61,339 nucleotides of DNA from Candidatus Lambdaproteobacteria bacterium RIFOXYD2_FULL_56_26 (GCA_001783715.1 MFNF01000015.1:1-61339), one strand, 5' to 3'. Counted from the first letter of the stretch, positions 9,410 through 19,479 are shown. A program made the numbers and translations. The notes: generated by a model not told the origin, from the letters alone.

Positions 9410-10426
9410 CTAGTCTCCGGCGTAAGGACCGTTGTGGCACTGGTAACAGGAGTTTGCCGTCCGGGTCGGTGCTTCGGGGGGAGTGCCGCCCCTGAAGTCG
9501 GTACCGTGGCAGTTGATGCAGTATTCCGCCGGTGAACCGGAAGCATGGGCGGCACCGTGGCGGCTCCGGCCATGGGTACTCTTGGTCCAGAGGGAGTCGT
9601 GGCACTTGTAACAGCTCGGCTGGTTGCCGCTGCCCCGCAAGTCGGAGCCGTGACAGCTGGCGCAGTTGCTGGTGGGAGCATACATTTTGGTCCCATGTTG
9701 GTAGCCCCCACGGGCTTTGGTATGGATGTCGGAGAATGACCCCCACTTGTTGTCATGGCAAGAGTAGCAGCTAGGTGCGACTTCCGAGCCCTTCAGGTCC
9801 GAGCCGTGGCAGATGGTACACCGGCCACTGGGGGTAAAGAGGTTGGTTTGGTGCAGCTTGCCGCCTTTGTCCAAGGTGTGGGTGGTGGAGAATTGTTCCC
9901 ACTTTGCCCCGTGGCAGCTGTAGCAGCTGGGCCGGTTGTTTTGGCCCTTGAGGTCCGAGCCGTGGCAGCTGGCGCAATTGGCCGCAGGCTGGTAAAGCTT
10001 GGTGCCGTGTTTGACCCCGTTGCGGCTGAAGCTGTGGGAGTTTTCGTACTCCGTCCAGTTGTCGGCATGGCACTTGGTACAGGAGGGCCGACTGAGGCTG
10101 CCTTCCAGTTTGCCGCCGTGGCATTCGGCGCAAACCAAACGGGCAGGCTGCCCCGAGAGGTGCATGACTCCACCCCGGTTGCTTTGGTGGCTGTCCTTGT
10201 TCCACAAGACGTTGTGGCAGTTGTAGCAACTGGGGATCCAACCGTTCCCTTGCAGGGCGATTCCGTGGCAGGCGGTACAGTTTTTGGCACCGTGGTAGAG
10301 CTTTTTCCCATGTTCCACCCCCTTGAGGGTGATGTTGTGGGAGGTGATCCCCTCTTTGCAACCGGCCACCAAAAAGCCGAGCAGGAGGAGCAAACCAAGG
10401 GACCGAACCGGACGCAAAGGAGTCAT
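9410..10426 (-). CDS. Dodecahaem c-type cytochrome lipoprotein with internal repeats
   Basis: A 338-residue lipoprotein: signal peptide with lipobox LVAGC, then twelve CxxCH haem-binding motifs (for example CTACH, CYNCH, CAECH, CASCH, CYSCH, CTICH, CINCH, CYQCH). They are arranged as six units of about 45-50 residues, each with a CxxCHG-x-x-LxG motif, then PSCYxCH, a Trp and a GxxHG linker, which points to tandem duplication. Expected location is the periplasm or the outer membrane surface, for electron transfer or storage. I do not recognise a named family beyond multihaem cytochromes. The neighbours do not give a partner, although napDAB lies about 3 kb away and lacks a visible NapC donor. 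Confidence 0.9.
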   Translation of the reverse strand: MTPLRPVRSLGLLLLLGFLVAGCKEGITSHNITLKGVEHGKKLYHGAKNCTACHGIALQGNGWIPSCYNCHNVLWNKDSHQSNRGGVMHLSGQPARLVCAECHGGKLEGSLSRPSCTKCHADNWTEYENSHSFSRNGVKHGTKLYQPAANCASCHGSDLKGQNNRPSCYSCHGAKWEQFSTTHTLDKGGKLHQTNLFTPSGRCTICHGSDLKGSEVAPSCYSCHDNKWGSFSDIHTKARGGYQHGTKMYAPTSNCASCHGSDLRGSGNQPSCYKCHDSLWTKSTHGRSRHGAAHASGSPAEYCINCHGTDFRGGTPPEAPTRTANSCYQCHNGPYAGD

Positions 10427-10768
10427 AAGCTACAATGGTATAAATGGGGTTTTTGTCCTTCTTACCCCCAACTCGCAGTTGGCTACAAGTGAAGAATGTT
10501 TCATTTTTTCGCCCGCCCCCACAGGGGGCCGGTTCCGGTACCCCTGAATTCTTCCCCCGGACCGCCTTCCCTACATAAAAAGCAAGGGTTTTGGCAGTCC
10601 CTTTGGCCGGGGGACCAAGAAAAACCCTTGACCAAGGCCGTGGAAACAAGGATTCTTCTTAGACCCACAAGAAGTCCTGTGCCCTTTTGATTGCACCCGG
10701 TTTACCTCCGTCTAGATTCCCTCTTTAGGACCTTTTGGGACCAAACCCCATAGCCCCAAGAAACCAGC
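10427..10768. other. Intergenic region between divergent cytochrome and helicase genes
   Basis: About 340 bp with no supported gene. It should contain the promoters of the cytochrome (minus) and the DEAD-box helicase (plus). I see no clear terminator, riboswitch or RNA gene. DEAD-box helicase genes often have long structured leaders, but I cannot define one here. Confidence 0.4.
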
Positions 10769-12253
10769 ATGACCCATCCAGACCAGCAACCCGTCCCGGC
10801 CGAAGAAACCATTGCCTGTGAATTCGAGTCCTTTGGACTTTCTGCGGACATCGTCCGCGGACTGAAGGAAGCGGGCTTCAAAAAGCCCAGCCCCATCCAG
10901 GAACAGGCGATTCCCTTCGTCTTGGCCGGAAAAGACATGATCGCCCAGGCCCAAACCGGGACCGGAAAAACTGCCGCCTTTGGCCTGCCGGTGATGAGCC
11001 AAATCACCCAAAACGGCGGGGTTGAGGTTTTGGTGGTCACGCCAACTCGGGAATTGGCTTCCCAGGTCAGCACCGAACTCTTTCGGTTGGGCAAATATGC
11101 CGGGGTCAAGACCGTGGCGGTTTATGGCGGTCAATCGATCACCAGGCAAGTGGACTTGGTCAACAAAGGGGCCCAGGTCTTGGTGGCCACCCCTGGCCGT
11201 TTGCTGGACCACCTGCGCTCGGGAAGGCTCAAGGGCTTTGCCCCCAAGGTCGTGGTCTTGGACGAAGCGGACGAAATGTTGGACATGGGGTTTTTGGAAG
11301 ACATCGAAGCAATCTTTGAGTTTTTGCCCAAAAAACGGCAGACCCTGTTGTTCTCTGCCACCATGCCCAAGGCGATTTCCAGGCTGGGTGAAAAGATCCT
11401 CAACCAACCGGTACACCTCAAAATCACCAGCGGGGCCACCACCGGCGTGGACATTGAGCAAAGGTATTACGTCATCGCCGAACATGAACGGACCGATGCC
11501 ACCGTCAGGCTCCTCGAATCCGAAGGTCCAGACCGGACCATTATTTTCTGCCGGACCAAACGGGAAACCGAGGCACTGTCCAACGAATTGATCTCTTTGG
11601 GTTACGTTGCCCGTGCGCTGCACGGGGATATGGACCAGAAGTCCAGGGAACGTTCGATCGGTGCCTTCAAAAATGCGGAAGTCGAAATCCTGGTGGCCAC
11701 CGACGTTGCCGCTCGAGGGCTCGACGTGACCGGGGTCAGCCACGTGATCAACTACCACATGCCTTTTGACGCAGAATCTTACGTCCACCGGATTGGCCGG
11801 ACCGGGCGGGCGGGGAAAAAAGGGGTTGCCATCACCTTGGTCAGCCCCTTTGAATTCCGCAGCATCAAACGGATCCAAGAGGTTACCGGTGCCCCGATGG
11901 TGGTGGACCAAGTGCCTTCGATCAAAGACGTGGAAACCTTGCAGGACCAAAGGCTGGTCCAATCGATCCTGGAAAGCAAGGTGACCGCCGGGGCCCAGCG
12001 GGTTTTGGCCCGGATGGAGCAGGAAATCGAGTTGAAGGCCTTGGCGACCAAGCTTTTGTCGATGATCATGGAAAAAACCCTGGTCTCCGGCCCCGACCAA
12101 ATCGGCATGAGGCCGGTGGAGATTGAGCGGCTGGAAAAACGCAGCCAAGGCCCTGCCCGCCCCGGCAGCGGTGGTGGCAGTGGTGGCAGAAGGCCCTTTA
12201 AACCGGGCAATTTCCACCGGGCCGGGAAAAAACCTTACCCCGCCAAACACTAA
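10769..12253 (+). CDS. DEAD-box ATP-dependent RNA helicase
   Basis: A 494-residue RNA helicase. Ordered motifs: Q motif region FKKPSPIQEQAIPFVLAG, Walker A AQTGTGKT, PTRELASQ, VLDEADEMLDMGF (DEAD), SATMP (motif III), then the second RecA domain with IIFCRTK, ATDVAARGLD and HRIGRTGRAG. The C-terminus has a short basic, glycine-rich tail (GGGSGGRRPF) as in RhlE/CshA/DeaD proteins that work in ribosome assembly and mRNA decay. Assignment to one subfamily is not secure. A strong hairpin follows the stop codon. Confidence 0.95.
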   Translation: MTHPDQQPVPAEETIACEFESFGLSADIVRGLKEAGFKKPSPIQEQAIPFVLAGKDMIAQAQTGTGKTAAFGLPVMSQITQNGGVEVLVVTPTRELASQVSTELFRLGKYAGVKTVAVYGGQSITRQVDLVNKGAQVLVATPGRLLDHLRSGRLKGFAPKVVVLDEADEMLDMGFLEDIEAIFEFLPKKRQTLLFSATMPKAISRLGEKILNQPVHLKITSGATTGVDIEQRYYVIAEHERTDATVRLLESEGPDRTIIFCRTKRETEALSNELISLGYVARALHGDMDQKSRERSIGAFKNAEVEILVATDVAARGLDVTGVSHVINYHMPFDAESYVHRIGRTGRAGKKGVAITLVSPFEFRSIKRIQEVTGAPMVVDQVPSIKDVETLQDQRLVQSILESKVTAGAQRVLARMEQEIELKALATKLLSMIMEKTLVSGPDQIGMRPVEIERLEKRSQGPARPGSGGGSGGRRPFKPGNFHRAGKKPYPAKH

Positions 12254-12262
12254 TCCTTTGTT

Positions 12263-12288
12263 CCCCCAAACCTCAACCGGTTTGGGGG
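12263..12288 (+). terminator. Hairpin after the helicase gene
   Basis: CCCCCAAACC pairs perfectly with GGTTTGGGGG across a 6-nt loop, 10 bp after the helicase stop codon. The downstream T-run is weak, so it could be a terminator or an RNA 3'-end stabiliser. Confidence 0.6.
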
Positions 12289-12580
12289 GTTCCCCCTGCT
12301 TTTCCCCGTTTCCTTCCGGCGACTTCCCGCAGTTTTGCCAAGCTCTTTGAATTTCTTTGCCACCCCCGTCCTTTTGTCGGCCAAAGGCATTGACCCTGCA
12401 TTACCTTGCACCAAAGCCGGGTCTGAAACCGGGGGAGTTTGTCGCCCCAAGGCCCGGAAAATCGTTGCCAGGACCAAAGGTTTTACTGAAACCAAACCTC
12501 CCTGGTAGGACGTTCGGACCGGAGCGGGTTACCCAAAAGGCAAACCCCGTGGGCCTTGTCCCCTTGTTCCTTGGAGCCCT
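12289..12580. other. Leader region upstream of corA
   Basis: About 290 bp without a supported gene. It probably holds the corA promoter and 5' leader. I looked for M-box-like magnesium riboswitch features and could not identify any. Confidence 0.35.
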
Positions 12581-13639
12581 ATGGCGCAAAAGATCACCCA
12601 AAAACTTGGCCTGCCGCCGGGCACCCCGGTTTACATCGGGGAACCGCCGCAGGTGGAGTTTGCCTATTCTTGCATCAAGTACGAAGGCACCGCCGCCGTG
12701 GTCGAACAGGAATGTGCCTCCTACGAGGAGGTGCAAGCGTTTTTTGACCCCGCCCAGACCAACTGGATCACCGTCCAAGGGATCCACAACGCCGCCGAGA
12801 TTGAAGGGTTGAGCAAGTTTTTTAACCTGCACCCCTTGATCATCGAAGACATCCTCAACAGCGAGCAGCGGCCCAAAATCGATTCTTATGACGACTGCAT
12901 CTTTTGTGTGATCCGCCTGTTTCACCTGCTCAACGATGAAGAGGGGCTGGAGCCCGAGAACGTCAGTTTGGTGTTGGGGCCTAATTTTGTGTTGGTGTTC
13001 CAGGAACGGAAGGTGGATTATTTTGGCCCCATCCGAAACCGCCTGAAGGTGACCGGCAACCGCATCCAAACCTTGGGGGGAAGTTATCTGGCCTTTGTGG
13101 TGTTGGACCTTTTGATCGACCGGTTTTATATCCTACTGGAATGGCTGGAGACCCGGATCCTGGAGCTGGACGAAGACCTGTTCGCTGGTGCGGACGCAGA
13201 AGCACTCTTGGAGATCCACTTTTTGAAGAAAGAGGTTTTTGAGGTCAGCCGCTACACTAGGCCAATGCTTGAAATCGTAGCCCGGTTCATCCACCAGGAA
13301 AGCCCCCTGATCAACCGTAAAACCGAACCCTTTTTCCGGGACCTGCACGACCATGTCATGGAAGTGGTTGAAGCCCTGGACCTGCAAAAGGAGATGTTGT
13401 TCAACCTCCAGGCCCAGTACCTCGCCCTTTCCACCGCCAGGATGAACGAGGTGATGAAGTTTTTGACCATGATGGGCTCGGTGTTCATTCCCTTGACCTT
13501 TATCGTGGGAGTTTATGGGATGAACTTTGACAACATGCCCGAACTGCGGACCCAAAACGGTTATTATTATGTCATGGGGTTCATGGGGCTTTTGGTGGTC
13601 GGACTGCTGGGCTACTTCAAGCGAAGGAAGTGGATTTAG
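12581..13639 (+). CDS. corA: CorA-type magnesium/cobalt transporter
   Basis: A 352-residue CorA channel. The N-terminal alpha/beta cytoplasmic domain is followed by a long helix and two C-terminal membrane segments. The family signature YGMNF, which forms the pore selectivity loop, lies at the end of TM1, then TM2 and the basic tail KRRKWI that binds the cytoplasmic face. It forms pentamers that import Mg2+ (also Co2+ or Ni2+). Length and topology are normal. TTGGAG upstream of ATG 12581 is a usable ribosome site. It converges on the nap operon. Confidence 0.95.
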   Translation: MAQKITQKLGLPPGTPVYIGEPPQVEFAYSCIKYEGTAAVVEQECASYEEVQAFFDPAQTNWITVQGIHNAAEIEGLSKFFNLHPLIIEDILNSEQRPKIDSYDDCIFCVIRLFHLLNDEEGLEPENVSLVLGPNFVLVFQERKVDYFGPIRNRLKVTGNRIQTLGGSYLAFVVLDLLIDRFYILLEWLETRILELDEDLFAGADAEALLEIHFLKKEVFEVSRYTRPMLEIVARFIHQESPLINRKTEPFFRDLHDHVMEVVEALDLQKEMLFNLQAQYLALSTARMNEVMKFLTMMGSVFIPLTFIVGVYGMNFDNMPELRTQNGYYYVMGFMGLLVVGLLGYFKRRKWI

Positions 13640-13687
13640 ACAGGGAGGGCCCCGCTTGGCCCAATCCCCGCCTGTCTCTATCACCCT

Positions 13688-14179
13688 TTAAAAAAGATTG
13701 GGCACCAAAGGTTTGAGGTTCTCCGCCTGGGGGACATGGCAACTCAGACAGACATACCTGGTGCTGTTGATCTCCCCGACCTTGACTTCCGAAAATCCCT
13801 TGATCTGGGTAATCTGCCCCGATTTTGCCTTGGGGTCGATCACCACTTTGGGGACCTGACGGTGGCTGGGCGGTACTCCGGGCATCCCCTCCCCGCCCAC
13901 CAAGTGGCAGGCCAGACAGGTGTTGGTTTCCAGGTCCACCGGCATTTCCAAGATGGAATGGGGAATCTGGGGTGGAGCCCCGGCGTAGGACCGGGGCAAC
14001 AGCACCCCCGTCCCCGGAGCGGCTTCGGGGAAAACCGGAGCCGGCAAGGTGGGGCTCATGGCCTCCAGACACTCCTTACGAAGCGACCGCTTCTGGTCGC
14101 AATCGGGGCTTGCCCCCAAGGCCACCGTAGCCAAACCCAGACAAAGCCCCAAGGCCAACCAAGTTTTGGTTCTCATCAT
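13688..14179 (-). CDS. napB: Periplasmic nitrate reductase dihaem cytochrome NapB
   Basis: A 163-residue exported protein: signal peptide ending near VALGA, the NapB motif [13 protein letters not shown], and two haem sites, CLACH and CLSCH. NapB passes electrons to NapA in the periplasm. The start chosen is the ATG that overlaps the napA stop codon as ATGA, with a GGGGG ribosome site inside the end of napA; a second ATG follows at once. The coupling indicates stoichiometric translation with napA. The family motif and position leave little doubt. Confidence 0.93.
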   Translation of the reverse strand: MMRTKTWLALGLCLGLATVALGASPDCDQKRSLRKECLEAMSPTLPAPVFPEAAPGTGVLLPRSYAGAPPQIPHSILEMPVDLETNTCLACHLVGGEGMPGVPPSHRQVPKVVIDPKAKSGQITQIKGFSEVKVGEINSTRYVCLSCHVPQAENLKPLVPNLF

Positions 14180-16914
14180 GCCCCCTTGCCGAGTTTGGCG
14201 ACCTTGACCGCACATTTTTTGTAGTCCGTTTGTTTGGAAATCGGACAGGTTTGGTCCAAGGTCAACTTGTTGACCAAGACATGTTCGTCAAACCAAGGGA
14301 CAAAGACGCTGCCCCTGGGCATCTGGTTTCTGCCGCTCACCTGGATCCGGGCTTGCACTGCACCTCTCCTTGAACTCAGGCTGACCAAGTCCCCGTTGGC
14401 CAACCCTCGGTCACTTGCGTCTTTGGGGTGCATGAAGATTTCGGCGTTGGGCACCGCTTGGTAAAGTTCGGGAACCCTCCGGGTCATGGTGCCCGAATGC
14501 CAATGTTCGATCACCCGGCCTGTACAAAGCCAAAGGTCATATTCTTGGTCCGGCATTTCCGGTGGGTCCGAGTAGGGGCGAAAAAAAATCTTCGCCTTGC
14601 CGTCTAGGATATGGCCGTGGCTGTCCTTTTTACTGAACAGATCAACCTTGTCCGGCCCTTTGGGTCCCTTGAGGTCTCCTTGGGGGAGGGATTTCATGGC
14701 CCCGCCGTAAAAGTTGTAGTTCTTGGAGCTATGGGCGGCGTAGGGGTCCGAGCCCTTGAGGAACCGCCACCGGGTCTCCTTGCCCTCGACCACCGGCCAA
14801 CGGAGCCCGGCGACCTCAAAATAGGCAGCGTAAGGGGCCAGATCGTGTCCGTGGCCCAGCCCGAACTTCCGGTATTCCTCCCACAGGGCCTGCTGGACAA
14901 AATACCCTTGTTCTTCGGCGATGTGGTTTTTTTTGCCTGCGGCCAAGGGGCTTTTGGGGTCCCAAGGGAAGGCCTGGCCCGGTTTTTGGAACAACACCTC
15001 AAAGAGGCTTTCGGTGGGTTTGTAACCCAACTGGGCCGCAGCCCCCAAGACGCTGGGCAACTTGTCCCCCTCGACTCCGGCCAGTTTGGTTTCGTCCCAA
15101 ACCTCGGCCAAGGTGAACCGTTTGGCGAATTCCAAGACCTGCCAAGTGTCCCCCTTGGCTTGGCCCGGCGGGTCAACCAACTGCCGCCAATGTTGGGTCC
15201 GTCGCTCGGCGTTGCCATAGGCCCCCCATTTTTCAAAGATCATCGCACTGGGCAGGACCAAGTCCGCCACCTTGGTGCTGACCGTGGGGTAGGCATCGGA
15301 GATCACAATAAAATTGTTCTTTTGGGCGGCACCGATCCATTGGTTCAGATTGGGGTAGTCCTGGAAGGGGTTGGCCACCTGGGACCAGAAAAACCCGATC
15401 TTCCCGGCATCCAAGTCCCGCATGATCTTGACCGCATGGGCCCCCGGCTTGGGGTTGAGCGTCCCCGCCGGTAAGGCCCACAGGCCTTCGGTCACCTTGC
15501 GGTGCTCCGGGTTGTCCACCACCATGTCCGCCGGCAGCCGGTGGGAGAAGGTCCCCACCTCCCTGGCAGTACCGCAGGCCGAAGGCTGGCCGGTCAGGGA
15601 AAAGGCCCCGTTGCCCGGATTGGCCTGTTTGCCCAAGAGCAGGTGGAGCATGTAAGCCTGTTCGTTGACCCAAGAGCCCCGGACATGCTGGTTCATGCCC
15701 ATAGTCCAGAAGGACACCACCTTGCGGCCCTTTTCACCGTAGAGGGCGGCCAGCTGTTGCAGCTTCTTTTTGAAGCTTTCCAGGCTTTCGTCCGGGTCCC
15801 CTTTGGCCAAGTTCGCCACATAGTCCAGGTCGTAGGGCTCCAGTCCTTTTTTGAAGTCCTCGAAACCGATCAACCAATGTTTGCCCGGATTGGCTCGGTC
15901 GGTTTGTTCCAGTTGGGTTCCCGCCCCTTGTGGCCCCAGGCCCAGGCCAATCGCTTCGGCCTGGGACAGGGCCACCGATTTTTCCCTGGGGTCGTTGTCC
16001 GGCAGGCCGTAGCCGATCCCCACCGGACCGGTGGCGAAGACGCAGTGGTCTTCCAGGAACTTTTTGTCGAGCTGGTTTTTTTGGATCACTTCCCTGGCCA
16101 GATAGTTGAACAGGGCCAAGTCGGTGTTGGGCTTAAAGATGATTTCCAGATCGGCGATGTCGCTGCACCGGTTTTTGTAGGTCGAAAGGTTGACGATCTT
16201 CACCTTTTTCCCGCCGGTCAGGCGGCGGTTGGCCACCCGGGTCCAGAGGATCGGGTGCATCTCGGCCATGTTGGCCCCCCAGAGGACCATGGTGTCGGTC
16301 TCTTCGATGTCATCGTAACAACCGGCCGGTTCATCGATGCCAAACACCTGCATGAAGGCCGCCACGGCGGAGGCCATGCAATGCCTTGCGTTGGGGTCGA
16401 TGTTGTTGGACCGGAATCCGGCCTTCATCAGTTTGACCGTCGCATAACCCTCATCGATGCTGTACTGGCCGGAGCCGAACACCGCCACCCCGGCGGGGCC
16501 TTTTTCCTGGAGCTGTTTTTTGAACTGCTTGGCCATCTCGTCAAAGGCGGCATCCCAAGTGACCGGGCTCAGCTCCCCTTGGGGGTGGTAGGCACCGCCT
16601 TTTTGGCGCATCAAAGGCTCGGTCAGCCGGTCTTCCCCATAGAGAATTTTGGCGTTGTAATAACCTTTGATGCAGGCAAGGCCACGGTTCACCGGGGCGG
16701 TTGGGTCCCCCTTGATGCCCTTGATCTTGCCGCCTTGAGTCCCTACCAAAAGGGTGCAGCCGGTGCCGCAAAACCGGCAGGCGGACCGGTCCCAAGCCCA
16801 ATCTTTTTGTGGGTCCAAGGCCTGGGCCGCCTCCAGGGGCAGGGGCAGCTTCATCCCCACCACTGCCGCCGCCGATGCGGCCAGGGAACTTTTGAGCAGG
16901 TCTCTACGGTTCAT
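14176..16914 (-). CDS. napA: Periplasmic nitrate reductase catalytic subunit NapA
   Basis: A 912-residue molybdoenzyme that reduces nitrate to nitrite in the periplasm. It begins with a Tat signal ([10 protein letters not shown] and hydrophobic stretch). The [4Fe-4S] ligands are CRFCGTGC plus a later GLACIKGYY, and the Mo-ligating Cys is in [13 protein letters not shown]. Further bis-MGD binding blocks run to the C-terminus ([14 protein letters not shown]). It is larger than Escherichia coli NapA (828) because of insertions in the middle and last third. napD lies upstream with a 4-nt overlap and napB downstream likewise, so one transcript napDAB. Confidence 0.96.
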   Translation of the reverse strand: MNRRDLLKSSLAASAAAVVGMKLPLPLEAAQALDPQKDWAWDRSACRFCGTGCTLLVGTQGGKIKGIKGDPTAPVNRGLACIKGYYNAKILYGEDRLTEPLMRQKGGAYHPQGELSPVTWDAAFDEMAKQFKKQLQEKGPAGVAVFGSGQYSIDEGYATVKLMKAGFRSNNIDPNARHCMASAVAAFMQVFGIDEPAGCYDDIEETDTMVLWGANMAEMHPILWTRVANRRLTGGKKVKIVNLSTYKNRCSDIADLEIIFKPNTDLALFNYLAREVIQKNQLDKKFLEDHCVFATGPVGIGYGLPDNDPREKSVALSQAEAIGLGLGPQGAGTQLEQTDRANPGKHWLIGFEDFKKGLEPYDLDYVANLAKGDPDESLESFKKKLQQLAALYGEKGRKVVSFWTMGMNQHVRGSWVNEQAYMLHLLLGKQANPGNGAFSLTGQPSACGTAREVGTFSHRLPADMVVDNPEHRKVTEGLWALPAGTLNPKPGAHAVKIMRDLDAGKIGFFWSQVANPFQDYPNLNQWIGAAQKNNFIVISDAYPTVSTKVADLVLPSAMIFEKWGAYGNAERRTQHWRQLVDPPGQAKGDTWQVLEFAKRFTLAEVWDETKLAGVEGDKLPSVLGAAAQLGYKPTESLFEVLFQKPGQAFPWDPKSPLAAGKKNHIAEEQGYFVQQALWEEYRKFGLGHGHDLAPYAAYFEVAGLRWPVVEGKETRWRFLKGSDPYAAHSSKNYNFYGGAMKSLPQGDLKGPKGPDKVDLFSKKDSHGHILDGKAKIFFRPYSDPPEMPDQEYDLWLCTGRVIEHWHSGTMTRRVPELYQAVPNAEIFMHPKDASDRGLANGDLVSLSSRRGAVQARIQVSGRNQMPRGSVFVPWFDEHVLVNKLTLDQTCPISKQTDYKKCAVKVAKLGKGA

Positions 16915-17189
16915 CTGGTTTCTCCCATCAAGGTAGGTTGCAAAGGGCGGTCCGGGTCGGGCAAATCAACCCAATATTCAATCATCTGGGCACTGCTGAC
17001 AAAAGTGAGGGCAGCAAGTTGGCCGAACCGTTCCTGGTCCTGGGCCGAACTTTCCCCTTCAAGGACCACCAGGGCCTTGCCCACCGGGTCACGGGAATGG
17101 ATTTGCGCCCAAGGAAGGGCGGCGACCGAGGATTCCAGGTCCTCCAACCGCTCCGGGGGGCAGAGCAGCAAAACGGCGGTGAGGTTCAT
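16911..17189 (-). CDS. napD: NapD, chaperone of the NapA Tat signal
   Basis: A 92-residue cytoplasmic protein with the NapD ferredoxin-like pattern: [18 protein letters not shown], an [16 protein letters not shown] core with the conserved D-x-x-GK, and a C-terminal helix. NapD binds the twin-arginine signal of NapA and holds export until cofactor insertion is complete. Its stop codon overlaps the napA start as ATGA. It is the first gene of the operon, with a good promoter 31 bp upstream. No napC, napE, napF, napG or napH is adjacent. Confidence 0.88.
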   Translation of the reverse strand: MNLTAVLLLCPPERLEDLESSVAALPWAQIHSRDPVGKALVVLEGESSAQDQERFGQLAALTFVSSAQMIEYWVDLPDPDRPLQPTLMGETR

Positions 17190-17219
17190 CTTTCTCCCAA
17201 CTCCAAAGGGTTCGGGAAC

Positions 17220-17248
17220 AGGATAACAAGGAAACTTGGGGCTGCCAA
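17220..17248 (-). promoter_or_regulatory. Promoter of napDAB
   Basis: On the minus strand TTGGCA (17243-17248), 17 bp spacer, TATCCT (17220-17225), 31 bp before the napD start codon. I see no clear FNR-type palindrome (TTGAT-N4-ATCAA) around it. Confidence 0.5.
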
Positions 17249-17410
17249 TGAATATTTTATCCTAATATTTACATGGTTTCCTTGGAGTGGCCCCAACTCG
17301 CCGGATCAAAAAACTCCGAGCTTGCCGCCTCCTCTCAAAGCCTTCCTTGCGAAGCCGTTGGAAGTTGTGGTAGGGTTGCCCCTAGGGAATTACTCTTACC
17401 GGGAACTGCC

Positions 17411-19207
17411 ATGATTTCTTTTGCCAACGTCCTCAAGGACCTCCACTTACCCAGCTTGCCCCAAGGGGGAGAGCAACTGGGGCAACTTCTGCTCAACGGC
17501 AAACAACTGGCCTTGACCGGTCACGACTCCAGCGCTCTGCTCAATTGGTCCAAGGCGGCCGAGATATCCTCGGAGGAAACCGCAACCTTCATCAAGGAGC
17601 TGTTTGCCCAACTGCGGACTACCGGCTCCGATTCGGCTCTCCTGACCACCGGTTTGATGTTGCTCAAGCTTGATCGGCCAGAGCCCCCCTTGACCAACCT
17701 CCTGGGCAATCTGGCCCGGAAGCAGGAAAATCTGGGGTTGGCCAAAAAGCTTTATGCCGTGGGCATCAAAGCCAAGCCCCTTTACAAGCTGAGTCTATAC
17801 AACATGGCGGCGACCACCGCAAAGTTGGAGCTGTACGACTCTGCCATTCCCTTGTTAATCAAAAAATGGCTGCCCGAAGAAACCCTGCACTTCCCCCCTA
17901 CTTTGACCGACCCTGAACTGGTGAAACAACTTTCCGCCCAACTCCAGCAAACCAAACAGGCCGCCAAGGAGGCGCGACTCAAGGAACTGGTCCAATTGCA
18001 GGAATTGGCCGAACAAAAGATGGATGCCTTGAAGGTCCACGGTTACACCAGGGAGACCGAAATGCTCCAGCAGTCAGACTGTATTCCCACAAAACTGGAA
18101 ATTTTGGCGGAGGTACAAAAAGAAGTGGGCCTGGACGACCAAAACCCCGAGCGAGCGAGTCCGTTGTTCCGGCAAAAACGGAGGTACGATTTAGGCTTAG
18201 TAGCACTGGATGCGGAGCAAGGTCCTTTGGCCATAAATTGTTTTGACCGTTTGATCCAAGAGGCGGCACCGCTGCCTTACCTAAAAATGTTAGAAGGGTT
18301 GGCCCAGTACCAAGCCAAAGGTTTGGATGCCGGACTAGAGGCGCTCAACGACTGTCTGCACCAGGACCCCAAGGACCGGTATTCCAACGCCAACCTGGGG
18401 GTGATGCATGCCAAAGCGGGGCACAGTTACTCTGGGGCTTTGTTCCTTTTGATTGCCGCCAGTTTGCTTGAATGCAGCAATGGCCACTTCCATTTTCCCG
18501 ACTTCGTCGCCGAGGCGGACCGGGCCTATGAAGACCCGGAAAAACAATCCTTGGCCCTCAAGCTTTACAATCAAATCGTCCTGGAAAAGGACGATCCGGT
18601 GGTCTGGGCCAGGATCGCCAAATTGTACTTCGACAAGGAAAACCTGACCCAAGCGGCCTACGCTCTCAAGGAGCTGTTGCGCCTAGAACCTGCCAACCAG
18701 TACGCCAAGGACAAACTGACCGAATTGAGCGAAAAGTTTCTTGAGGCAGGAGCCAAGCTGGAGGAGGAAAAAAAATACAAGGGGGCGATGAAGATTTATT
18801 TGCAGGCCGCAAGCATCGCCAAGAATCCGGTCCTGCTCAAGCGAATGGAAGAAGGTTTTTTGCGGCTTAAAATGCCGTTACGGGCACAGCAGGTCGCCAA
18901 GGAACGGATGATCATGGTGATGATGGACCAGCGACAAAAGGCGACGGAAAAACAAAACGAGCTTTTAAAAACCGGCATGGCCTACCTCAAACACCACCAA
19001 GGACAAAAGGCGGCTCAGGTGATGGAAAAGGCCTTGGCCCTCAAAGCCAACCGCACCATCTACCAAACCCTCTGCGCCTTGTACCAGGAGCAGGGCAGAC
19101 CAGAGGAACTGAACGACTTGGAGCGCCGTTGGGTCGTTATGGTTCGGAAAGAAGAAGAGCAACTGCGGCAGGAAAAAGACTTCCAGTGGTATTACGCCGG
19201 GGTCTAG
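17411..19207 (+). CDS. Tetratricopeptide-repeat protein of unknown function
   Basis: A 598-residue, mostly helical soluble protein with degenerate TPR units, clearest at about residues 270-450 (for example NLGVMHAKAGHSYSGALFLL and KLYFDKENLTQAAYALKELL) and again near the C-terminus (MAYLKHHQGQKAAQVMEKAL). A charged helical segment (KEARLKELVQLQELAEQK) interrupts the repeats. There is no signal peptide. ATG 17411 is preferred for its GGGAA site; an upstream in-frame ATG at 17273 would add 46 residues of uncertain reality. Function is unknown; such proteins usually act as scaffolds. It is transcribed divergently from napDAB. Confidence 0.75.
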   Translation: MISFANVLKDLHLPSLPQGGEQLGQLLLNGKQLALTGHDSSALLNWSKAAEISSEETATFIKELFAQLRTTGSDSALLTTGLMLLKLDRPEPPLTNLLGNLARKQENLGLAKKLYAVGIKAKPLYKLSLYNMAATTAKLELYDSAIPLLIKKWLPEETLHFPPTLTDPELVKQLSAQLQQTKQAAKEARLKELVQLQELAEQKMDALKVHGYTRETEMLQQSDCIPTKLEILAEVQKEVGLDDQNPERASPLFRQKRRYDLGLVALDAEQGPLAINCFDRLIQEAAPLPYLKMLEGLAQYQAKGLDAGLEALNDCLHQDPKDRYSNANLGVMHAKAGHSYSGALFLLIAASLLECSNGHFHFPDFVAEADRAYEDPEKQSLALKLYNQIVLEKDDPVVWARIAKLYFDKENLTQAAYALKELLRLEPANQYAKDKLTELSEKFLEAGAKLEEEKKYKGAMKIYLQAASIAKNPVLLKRMEEGFLRLKMPLRAQQVAKERMIMVMMDQRQKATEKQNELLKTGMAYLKHHQGQKAAQVMEKALALKANRTIYQTLCALYQEQGRPEELNDLERRWVVMVRKEEEQLRQEKDFQWYYAGV

Positions 19208-19305
19208 GATTACAAGCGTGGGGGTTAGGCTAACCGGAAAACAACGAGGCCCAAAAGTCTGACCCCAAAAAAACGGGAAGGCAGCGGCAACCAAAGGGGG
19301 GGGGG

Positions 19306-19382
19306 TGGTAGCGAAGGGGAGATTTGAACTCCCGACCTTGCGATTATGAGTCGCACGCTCTAACCAACTGAGCTACTTCGCC
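19306..19382 (-). tRNA. tRNA with CAU anticodon (Met, or Ile2 with lysidine)
   Basis: On the minus strand the acceptor GGCGAAG pairs with CTTCGCT (terminal G-U pair), the anticodon arm is TGCGA / CTCATAA / TCGCA, and the T-arm has GTTCAAATC; CCA is encoded. The anticodon is CAT. The body is of elongator type, not initiator. The GCGACTCATAATCGC arm resembles tRNA-Ile2 as much as tRNA-Met, so the amino acid should be settled by TilS identity elements. Confidence 0.93.
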
Positions 19383-19398
19383 GCCATAAGAACCCGAA

Positions 19399-19427
19399 TT
19401 GTTATGCCAACCACCCCAAACTGTCAA
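19399..19427 (-). promoter_or_regulatory. Promoter of the CAU tRNA
   Basis: Minus-strand TTGACA (19422-19427), 17 bp spacer, TAACAA (19399-19404), 17 bp before the tRNA 5' end. Confidence 0.55.
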
Positions 19428-19479
19428 GGACAGCAGGGGGATTTTTGTGGTTCTCCTTGAAGAGACTTAAGAAAAACCG

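Noticed and set aside
12289-12580. Magnesium riboswitch upstream of corA
   Set aside because: No M-box-like conserved loops could be recognised; without a covariance search I do not claim one.
15502-17226. Long open frame (574 codons) on the plus strand opposite napA and napD
   Set aside because: Antisense shadow; napA, napD and their overlaps are certain.
17190-17290. FNR site at the napDAB promoter
   Set aside because: No TTGAT-N4-ATCAA palindrome or close variant; only a basal promoter is supported.
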